A stretch of 64,000 bases of DNA from Paragonimus westermani. Lineage: Eukaryota > Platyhelminthes > Trematoda > Plagiorchiida > Troglotrematidae. The notes beneath the pieces were generated by a model. That model saw nothing but the letters and a program-made list of their open reading frames with translations. It did not search any database and was not told the DNA's origin. How positions within the stretch are numbered: the first letter of the stretch is position 1; every line of letters begins with the position of its first letter. Below are positions 12,201-19,895 of the stretch, piece after piece. The stretch covers positions 1-64,000 of the forward strand of contig QNGE01001679.1 in the NCBI GenBank assembly GCA_008508345.1. Direction: 5' to 3'. Made by a program: the position numbers and the translations under genes.

Positions 12201-13147
12201 TTGTCCAAATTATATCTCGTGTGTATACCTTGAGATTACGGTACGAAGAACTTCCCATTCATAAAATGAATGGGGGCATTTTCCCCCACATAAACGAAAA
12301 GCGTATCAAGTGTTCTACAAGAGTTTTGAAGGAGATCTCGCTGAACATGCTACTCAGGTTTTGTATGCTGACTTGCAGGATGGCATACTTGCTGTTTGGC
12401 GTGTCCAGCTCGCAACTGCTGAACCACCCACGGGCTCACCAACTGTCGCATACGCGTCTCGACTCGTACTTTTTAATCTGTAGCCCCTTAAAGTTTGACA
12501 ACTTCGTGATGATTTTGTAGCGACCTGAAGATAACCCCGGTCTGCCTGCTGTAATGTTTCTAAAATTCTAGTCCGCATTGTACGCAGTTTCGTGGAAATT
12601 TTGTTCGTCGTTTGCCTGGTGCGTGCAATCGCATATGTTTTTCCTCGTTTCCTTCCACTTATGCAAGTCAATGACGCCACGAACACTTCCGGCTTGCTCG
12701 TGCTTTTGACGGTCGGATCCTTAGCCATCTTATCTGCTTTCTCTCAATAATGTCGTTTAGAAATAGCTTAAGCCTATTGTGATTCTCGAGTAATGTACGG
12801 TTGGTCCCTCACAGTCATTCGTTCTCCCACTTCGCGTCCGGTGTTGGTTCCTGATACATGGAAGCGTTCATTTGGTGTGCGTGTGCACTGGAACAAATTT
12901 TTGCACAAACCTTCTTTACGATAGGTCTTGCAGAACGGTTCTTTAACCTGACGTATTAATTCGGTCGACAAGAACATGTCAACAAGCCATACAAGGTCCG
13001 TTTTTGACGTTCCTCAGGCGGCAGCTCATTTCTCATATGTCCATCAATTACTGCGACAGACTTTTATTCGACGTCATCGGCTGTGTTTCCAGAGAAACTT
13101 TCAATGAATTTCATGGTTCTGAATAAATTAAAACAGACCGATAATTT
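12201..13147. other. No recognisable gene
   Basis: The first 350 bases may still be CR1 C-terminal sequence, but the motifs are lost. The minus frame at 12,354-12,728 (124 residues, Ser/Thr/Arg-rich) and the minus frame at 12,774-12,977 have no recognisable domain. Nothing else is seen. Confidence 0.35.
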
Positions 13148-13463
13148 TATTGATGAGTAGTCGGGGATTTGGTTTATTTTCAAGTTGATCATCACTCACA
13201 TTTGATCGCTGCATTCGCATTCAGATAGACTTTCCAGCCAGCATTTTTCGAAAAGAAGCACCAGACTCGTGTTTCGCTCTGATAAGAGCTTGTCAGTAGT
13301 GCATATCCTTGCCACGGCCGGGATTTGAACTCCAGCCATTCCAATCATGAAGGAACCGTGTTAACTACTGATCCATTGACCTCACATTAGGCACGACTGA
13401 CTTATCAAATATGAACGCTCAACCACTCTTGCTCGTGCTCAATGATCGGGTTACCCGATCGTC
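13148..13463 (-). repeat. tRNA-related hammerhead repeat, unit 1 (inverted)
   Basis: Reverse-complemented, this unit has a lead segment, a tRNA-like head with A- and B-box-like sequences (AGTTCAAATCCC at the B box), a hammerhead ribozyme segment, and a 3' tail. Its 3' two-thirds match unit 2 in inverted orientation: arms 13,150-13,330 and 13,467-13,641. Its lead segment matches the start of unit 3 (from about 13,755). The architecture resembles the schistosome Sm-alpha SINE-like satellites, known tRNA-related repeats with hammerheads; the relationship is inferred from structure, not from a database match. Confidence 0.7.
13258..13302 (-). ncRNA. Hammerhead ribozyme, unit 1, predicted inactive
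   Basis: On the minus strand stem I is GCACTA pairing with TGGTGC. The core reads CTGACAA instead of CTGANGA, stem II is GCTCT/AGAGC with a TATC loop, then GAAA, a short stem III, and the cleavage triplet GTC. The core change is at the conserved G8, the general acid of the ribozyme, so cleavage should be strongly reduced or lost. All helices are preserved. Confidence 0.75.
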
Positions 13464-13754
13464 AAATCCCGGCCGTGGCAAGGATATGCACTACTGACGA
13501 GCTCTAATGAGAGCGAAACTCGAGTCTAGTGCTTCTTTTCGAAAGAGGCTGGCTGGAAAGTCTATCTGAATGCGAACGCTGCGATCAAATGTGAGTGATG
13601 GTCAACTTGAAAATAAACCAAATCCCCGACTACTCATCAGTAATCTAAAATATCGCCTTGCAGGTTTAATGAGTTCTGTGATCTCGACCTGTCTCGGAAG
13701 TCCTAATCGCGGGGTTATCGATTGGAGTTAACAGGCAGTAACTGTGTCTCCTCT
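13464..13754 (+). repeat. tRNA-related hammerhead repeat, unit 2 (head truncated)
   Basis: This plus-strand unit begins inside the tRNA-like head, retaining only the B-box end (GTCAAATCCCGG), then the hammerhead and the 3' tail GGCTGGCTGGAAAGTCTATC. To about 13,641 it mirrors unit 1. The remaining bases up to 13,754 link to unit 3 and show nothing recognisable. Without the A box it should not have its own internal polymerase III promoter. Confidence 0.7.
13488..13532 (+). ncRNA. Hammerhead ribozyme, unit 2, all core residues present
   Basis: Stem I GCACTA (13,488-13,493) pairs perfectly with TAGTGC (13,527-13,532). The core is CTGACGA (13,494-13,500). Stem II is GCTCT/AGAGC (13,501-13,505 and 13,510-13,514) with loop AATG. 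GAAA is at 13,515-13,518. A minimal stem III (A-U and C-G pairs, tiny loop) leads to GTC at 13,524-13,526, with predicted cleavage after 13,526. Every conserved core position fits a type I hammerhead with a very short stem III, a form known from trematode and Penelope-associated hammerheads. Confidence 0.88.
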
Positions 13755-13845
13755 CGAGACGATCGGGCAACCTGATCATTGCTCACAAGCGAGAGTGGTT
13801 TAGCGTTCAGATTTGATGATTCGGTCGTGCCTAATGTGAGGTCAA

Positions 13846-13900
13846 TGGCGCAGTGGTTAACACGGTTGCCTCAGTATTGGAATGGCCGGAGTTCAAATCC
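13846..13900 (+). promoter_or_regulatory. tRNA-like internal Pol III promoter (A and B boxes)
   Basis: TGGCGCAGTGG fits the A-box consensus TRGCNNAGYNGG with one gap. AGTTCAAATCC fits the B-box GGTTCGANTCC with two mismatches. Spacing and order are tRNA-like. Transcription from here would read through the hammerhead about 20 bases downstream. Confidence 0.55.
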
Positions 13901-13918
13901 CGGTCGTGGCAAGGATAT

Positions 13919-13963
13919 GCACTACTGACGAGCTCTAATGAGAGCGAAACTCGAGTCTAGTGC
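13919..13963 (+). ncRNA. Hammerhead ribozyme, unit 3, all core residues present
   Basis: Identical in stem and core to the unit 2 ribozyme: stem I GCACTA/TAGTGC, core CTGACGA, stem II GCTCT-AATG-AGAGC, GAAA, GTC, with predicted cleavage after 13,957. The flanks differ slightly downstream (CTCCTTTTCGAAAGTGG versus CTTCTTTTCGAAAGAGG). Conservation of the 45-base core while the flanks drift is consistent with recent amplification or selection. Confidence 0.88.
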
Positions 13964-14514
13964 TCCTTTTCGAAAGTGGCTGGCTGGAAAGTATATCTGG
14001 ATGCGGATGCTGCGATCAGATGTGACATCTAAGATGAATCACTCAGTGACGCGTAACCAACGATTATGATAACATTTATGTAGCCGGTTCAGTTAACGGG
14101 ACTATCCTCGAACTTCAAAAAATGTCGGAAAAGACTTCCGAAACGACTGAAGCTTATGCAGTAAGTTTGACAACATTACAATAAAATTGCTGTCTCAACG
14201 AGAATGCGAATTGACTACACAAATTGTACGGTTGTAAAGGCGCTCAAATGGGATGGTCAAAAAATTCCGTGAATGGCCACCAGCTAACAGGAAATTAATT
14301 TATTAGAGCAGCTGGGTGCAGACAAAGGAAAGAACGTTTCAAGGAATACCGACAAAGGAAATGTTAACGGACAAGTAACGTTAGTTACAAGAATGAATGA
14401 AGCAGTCCGCTTATATGCAGTCGTACAACGGTCGCACGCCAGAAAAAATTCATTGAACAGCCCCCAAAATTGCTCTCAGTTGCCGCACTATTGATGAACT
14501 CAAAAAAGAAAAAG

Positions 14515-14610
14515 CCAGTGCCAAGCACTTTTATCTGAAAGGAGTTGACTGGAAGATCTATGGGAACGCAACCTCTGCGGTCACTCGTGTGCGATGTTCA
14601 GTGTATGTTG
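14515..14610 (+). repeat. Degenerate remnant of the hammerhead repeat tail
   Basis: GAGTTGACTGGAAGATCTAT and the following AACGCAACCTCTGCGGTCA resemble the tail of units 2 and 3 (GGCTGGCTGGAAAGTCTATC, then GAACGCTGCGATCA). No intact hammerhead core precedes it. A second possible scrap lies at 14,800-14,850 (AGCTCTGATGAGAGCC). Confidence 0.35.
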
Positions 14611-16059
14611 AAACCATGATCCCCCACCACTTACCAATGAAAACAAGTCAAAGTGAATTCATGATGGGCTCCCCGCAAACAACCCACACATGTCTCACCA
14701 AATCCAACGTTCCATCTCGTATCAAACATGAGACGATAAACGTACCAAACGAGCCTCCACAAATCCAACACACACCTCGTTCTTGATATTTACTGTAATC
14801 CACAAAGCTCTGATGAGAGCCACTGCTAGAGTGTAGAGGAACCTTCTGAATCTTCCAAGAGGGTTCTCGAAGTTCTGGCGCCGTCCACACACTCCTCCCG
14901 CTACTAGGACAGCTTTTCATAGCCCTTACGCTTACCACGCGACCAGCCCTTACATTCTTTCTTTAACAGAGACTTGAATTTCTGCGGATATCAGTGTTAA
15001 TGAGCCGCATATTCCTTAGTATTCAGTGTACCGAAAGTAGGCCTCCGTAGACGCAAGAGTAGCTGTGCTGCTCTCCCAAGCCAGTCTTCCGGTGTCACAT
15101 GTAACAGGGAAATTAACCTGCCCAGAGAAGTGCGACGCATTCTGGCTCAAACCGTCCTCGATGAAAATTATCTGCAGGGTGTAAATGCTGTCGTTGGCAG
15201 ATCGATAACATATGAGTTTGGAATATCGCCCGGATGGTGGTGGACGGAATGCTTCAGAAGGTATGAAATATGCCTATTGTGTTGTAAAGATGTCTTCGTT
15301 TAAATGTGTAAAAGAGTTCCATCAAGTGCGCTGGGAGGTCGCGTTAATTTGATAGCGAAATTGGTTGACGGGGTACATGAAGTTTTGTGGTTTGGTGGGT
15401 AGAATGAGTTAGAAACTAATGCATAACGAACGTGCGCAATAGAAGATGTAAACCATATTTCGTGGACTTGTGCGTTTGACATTCCGTGAAGTAAAGTGAT
15501 AATTTGAGTGTTTGCGACCAACCTTACGCGTAATTAAGAACCATCGAAATTTGGGGGGCACCGTGGGTAAGTAGATTAGGCTGCAGCTGTTGATCTCCAA
15601 ACATAATGCAGGCGTAGGTAGGCGTGATCTACTTGCCGTATATACTGCCCAATGCGTGATGGTTTGGCATTACAGTAACAAAGGAATCGGCAAGTTTGTG
15701 AAGTTATATGAACCCCACAGGAGGTGGAATTTCATGTGCTCTCCAAAGTTCAAAGTTGTTAAAAGGGAAGCGAAGCATGCTACCGCATGGAGCCTTTCTG
15801 GGTGACCCGCTGAAGCATACACTAGACGGTCATCCTACGTGCAACCTATGGTCGCAAATTTGGCTTTATATGTAGCCAGTTGCACATAAGGTAGTTCGCG
15901 GAGCTCGGGTCTGTTCGCCGGGTGATTGCAACATATTGGTTGAACCCTAAAAATAAATAGACAAAGGTGTTTACTCACTCTCCTGAGTTATCGCAAGTAG
16001 CCATGCGATAAAACAAACGTTGGCTTCCGGATGAATCCACCTGAATTTTGATGGTAAGT
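14611..16059. other. No recognisable gene
   Basis: Open frames of up to 96 residues on the minus strand (14,648-14,938) and 71-73 residues elsewhere have no motif I recognise. No RNA gene is seen. Confidence 0.35.
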
Positions 16060-17485
16060 TTAACTACTTCAACTTACATTGGAGTGGTATAACGTTGTGT
16101 CGCATCCAAAGACCAGTCGTGCTGCTCGCATTTGGGCAGCAATTTTATACATCACAAACGTTCTGACACGTATGTGGTCCTCCATCACCTCCCGGAGTGT
16201 TTCGAATAAGTGGATGAGAGAAGCGTATTTCTCACTTCGAACATAGGTATATATCAAGGGTCGTCCATGACCCACCACTTACGAAACCATAGGCTGATAT
16301 AGCTCCAGGCTACAGCAGCGAATGTGAAGTGATAGAGGACCTACCTGTGGCGGTTGGTCCGATGCGTGGAATCGACGTTTACCACATCAGGAAACTGTCC
16401 GTATAACTGCACCTGCCGTTTCCGTGCGAAACATATGTGCGTGAATCTATTATCATCGTCTCTGATGACACACAGTACGCCGTTTATCTCTATGTGATTC
16501 AGAATTTGTGGCATATTTTCTACAAAATCAATGCACACTAACCCACTTACTTATCACCGGCGGTTTCAACGGATGTCAGATTTTGCAAATATCGATAGTC
16601 ATTATACACTTGCTGCGAACATCCGCAGCATAATGCTTCAACTTAGCGGTTGACGTGTTGCACTCAAAAAGGTACCACGAGTCAATCACTTCACTCAAAG
16701 TAAGCCAACGATCCGTTGGATGGGCATCGGACAGGAAGGCAGTTATGTCGTGGTTGTGCTCCAATGTGGAAGAGCTAACAACAAACCTGTTCTTCCTCCA
16801 TACCACGTTGAAGCGTGACTGACAGCATTTATCGCGGGAGCTGTGCAATAGGAGCAATCCGCAGTTCTTGCTCTCACGTCGCTTGTATTTTATGCGCCGG
16901 GACGCCATACACGTAAACTCAGCAGCAATCACAATCACATTGTCGTATATCTAGCGTCTACTGCCTGATATTTGCTTGATTTAAGCACGTGCAAAACGTC
17001 GTAATCCTTCATGTATTCATCTAAACAAATTCTAAACTCGCTGGAACTCACAAATTCCCGATCCTCAAAGAAATCTTTGAAGTCCTGTAAATAATTCATC
17101 ACCTAAAATGAGATGCATGTTGAAATCTAATTCCTCTGCAATAGGCAGACACAATATGTATCAAGGCGTATCTCATCAGATTTACATATCACGCATCATT
17201 CATCAACAAGCGGCGGTCAAACAGTAATCACATCTAAGAAACATCTTCTCAGGATAGCGCATTCATATCGCCACAACTACCACTAATAATTTCGATCTCT
17301 GCACCAAATGAAGAACAAACCGATTTACGGTCGACTTAAAGAAAACTTTTTAACTCTCGTGATCTCAGTCAATGATTTTCAAATTCCTGGGCGGATGCAC
17401 GGAAAGATCATCCAGTATTCAGTGATTTGTCATTTTGTTGCCGTCAAACCGCAGATTTTACTTTCTAAAGATAATTTTCATCGAC
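16060..17485 (-). mobile_element. MULE/SWIM transposon copy D, 5' half
   Basis: On the minus strand a leader (17,485-17,110, shared with 300-600) is followed by EFVSSSEFRICLDEYMKDY. Next comes a basic Cys/His-containing block, which is the 120-codon open frame at 16,938-16,576 with SRRIKYKRRESKNCG and LEHNHDIT, typical of a FAR1-like DNA-binding region. Then HICFARKRQVQLYGQFPDVV and VNVDSTHRTN (first catalytic aspartate present), and at 16,278-16,070 MVGHGRPLIYTYVRSEKYAS and MRAARLVFGCD. The second catalytic site reads VMYKIA, where copy B has VVDKMT, so the aspartate is lost. The SWIM end is absent; the copy stops near 16,060. Confidence 0.65.
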
Positions 17486-18560
17486 GTCTGCCGTCGTGTA
17501 GCGCACTCAACGACGAGACCATTTTTGCCACCCCAGACTCTCTGGCATCCAATCAGTGTTTCCCCCATTTTCCTATTATAGATTACTTCAGAGCATCAAA
17601 ACACAACTATACGATAATAATTCACAAGTCCATTGAAGCGGAAGGGCTTGGGAGTTGTATCGGGAAGTTGGCACGATCGAAAAGCCTCGACCATGGAATC
17701 GAGCGGTTCAATCCCATCTGCCGAAATGTTGTGGCCTAAAAAATTCAACGAGTCTCGACCAAGTTCGGACTTAGCTCTGTTGACGGTGAGGCCGTATGAT
17801 ACCAGATGTTGGAACAGCGTCCGTAGATGCGTTACATGCTCTTATGGGGAAGAGCTAGCCACGAGGATGTCGTCTATGTATGCATAAATGAAGTCTTGCC
17901 CACAGGTGACTTCATTAATCAGAGGTTGGAACGTCTGTACAGCGTTACGAAGACCTGAAGGCATGCACACAAATTCGAACAAACCGAATAGCACGATAAT
18001 AGTCGTCTTAGGTATATCCTATTTAGCTACCGGTATCTGGTAGTGGTCGCGGACGAGGCCGATTTTGCTGAAGACTGTTTTACCTGCAAGGCTGGTAGGT
18101 AGATCGTGGACGTGTGGCACAGGGGACCTATCTGGGACAGTGGCATTGTTCAATCCACGATAATCTCCACAAGGACGCCAATCACCTTCTGTCTTCTTTG
18201 GAACCATGTGCAGAGGAGATGCCCATGGGCTATTGGAGGGGCGGATTATAACCATGACCAGCATGTGTTAAAATTCGGCACGAGCGGTGCGCAGTTTGTC
18301 TGGTGCCAGTCTTCGTGGTCGCTGAAAAACTGGTGCGTCTTTCGTTCTGATGTGATGTGTCACGTCCGAAACGGCGGCAGATAGCTTGTTAAATGGACGG
18401 GTCAACTCCGTGAATTCACAAAATACCGATCGATATTTATCGTCACCGCTTGGTTCCGCAAGCAGTGGGCTGAGGACAGTCGTCGAAGAATTGATCCATA
18501 TGGTGGGTAAACTTGTTAGAGAAATTAGGAGCTTATGATGGCCTGCGTCGACAACCAACT
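17485..18560 (-). mobile_element. Ty3/gypsy reverse transcriptase relic
   Basis: On the minus strand, 18,400-18,290 reads the pre-RT region (DVTHHIRTKDAPVFQRPRRL). From 18,264, after a frame break, come [32 protein letters not shown] and [12 protein letters not shown], classic Ty3/gypsy RT. Motif A reads [12 protein letters not shown], so the catalytic aspartate of FSKIDL is a glycine. Motif C is intact as YAYIDDILVA near 17,885-17,855. GHNISADGIEPL at about 17,735-17,700 begins the RT connection. The copy is broken by stops and frameshifts and ends at the MULE boundary near 17,485. Confidence 0.8.
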
Positions 18561-19044
18561 CAAAAATGCTTTAAGAAGTTCATACTAAAAATGGCATCTG
18601 GGACATCCACCACAATGAACACCAAACAGAAAACACCGCAGGCTCACATCCAACGTCACGGAGCGTGTGCCAAAAGTGCGTATTAGGTGCCATTGGCGGT
18701 CAGGAGCTGGAAGGGAGTTGAACAAGGCGTATCCTATTTATTAGACGGTGCGACACTGACTTGAGTGTCGGTGTTCAATAGAAAACACAACCTAGAATTT
18801 TTATCGTGTATAAAATATAGGCGGCCAGGAGAAGGTCTGCCAGCTACAGTTGTCGCCACTACTTGCTGGCACTTGCGTTTCACGGTGCGGTTGAGAACGT
18901 GCACGGCCTGCTGCATTTCCCTGCCCTGGTCCCGAATACGTGATGATACCAGCAATATCCCGTTTTTGAACGCGACCTAGAACGGCTACGTCCTCTGGAA
19001 GCAAGGCGGGAGCAAGAAGCTTTAAGAGCTTGGATTTCTAGACA
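18561..19044 (-). mobile_element. Ty3/gypsy protease region relic
   Basis: Minus-strand frame 18,955-18,737 contains GRLYFIHDKNSRLCFLLNTD then TQVSVAP. This lines up with the retropepsin segment FLVDTGAQVSV of gypsy elements, with the catalytic DTG replaced by NTD. It lies between the Gag and RT blocks, as expected for gag-PR-RT order. The part at 18,561-18,735 has no recognisable motif. Confidence 0.55.
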
Positions 19045-19895
19045 GAGTTATCCCACTTTTGCTACTAAGTCGGCGGGTATGCTTTCTGTATGTGCCTCCA
19101 CCTGGTGCGTTTTGCTGGGAAGATGTTTGATGACTGAGTCAGCCGATTTTGCCAACTCATCCAAAGAACTCGTCGATATGGATGGAGAGATAATTGCCTT
19201 CACAAAGTCGGGAAGACTCTTCATCCAAAGGTAACGCATGAGTTTGTCATCAATCTTGTGATTTTGTCCCACCTCTGTCAACTGCCGAAGCAACTGAGGT
19301 GGAGTGAGGTCTCCTGGCTGCAGTTCACTAAGGACCTGTTTGAGTCGTTTTTCTTCTGATAATGTGGTGGATTGCCAGGTAGGGGGTGCGAGTTTTCGAA
19401 CGCTCGGCCGAATACCTCAACTTGGGGGGAGTTACGTTCGGAAACCTGCCGCGATCGGATCAAGGACAACGTGCGCGACCGGATGAGTCATCGCTCGACT
19501 AGATCGGACCAACGGGCGAGGCAGGGCAGGCGAAATACGACAGACGGCCAGATCGGAGGCGTGGTTTTTCCAACATTCAGAGGAACATCTCGACACGATG
19601 TTGGNCGTTTAAAAATGCGTTTTTCAGTGCGTCGTAAGGGTTGTTCTCGGGTGGTCTTAACACTAAATCTGTGACACAGGGTGCGATCGACATTGGTAAA
19701 GCGGTAGCCAAGTATGTGATTCGGCAGTTTGGCTAGTGATGCGCGCTAACTGGAATGGCAGCTCAAGCTGCGCTAGCCAGTACTCTGGGTAGTCCGGAAC
19801 ATAATCAGAGACATGAGAACATAAGGCGTTTTCCCTCGCATTTACCCTTTCGAGCTCTGACTTGCGGGCTGTGACATCTGACTGCATCATTTAAT
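19045..19895 (-). mobile_element. Ty3/gypsy Gag relic, interrupted
   Basis: The minus strand starts with MMQSDVTARKSELERVNARE near 19,890, continuing to YWLAQLELPFQLARITSQ at about 19,790-19,740, the capsid N-terminal motif of this element group. It resumes at 19,330-19,050 with PPQLLRQLTEVGQNHKIDD and LWMKSLPDFVKAI. Between about 19,390 and 19,615 the Gag reading is lost in a GC-rich stretch that contains a single N at 19,605. Confidence 0.65.

Larger units (their letters stand above)
13755..14035 (+). repeat. tRNA-related hammerhead repeat, unit 3 (most complete)
   Basis: This unit opens with a lead segment (13,755-13,840) that matches the lead of inverted unit 1. A tRNA-like head with A-box-like TGGCGCAGTGG (13,846-13,856) and B-box-like AGTTCAAATCC (13,890-13,900) follows, then the hammerhead and a 3' tail ending near 14,035. 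The two boxes are about 33 bases apart, as in a tRNA gene, so an internal polymerase III promoter is plausible. The head is not a functional tRNA gene: I could not fold a complete acceptor stem. Confidence 0.75.

Noticed and set aside
13838..13912. Functional tRNA gene
   Set aside because: A and B boxes are present but I could not fold a full acceptor stem or anticodon arm; it is embedded in a repeat, so a tRNA-derived head is more likely.
17308..17739. 143-residue plus-strand open frame
   Set aside because: Chimera of MULE leader (to about 17,485) and antisense of gypsy RT; no independent coding evidence.
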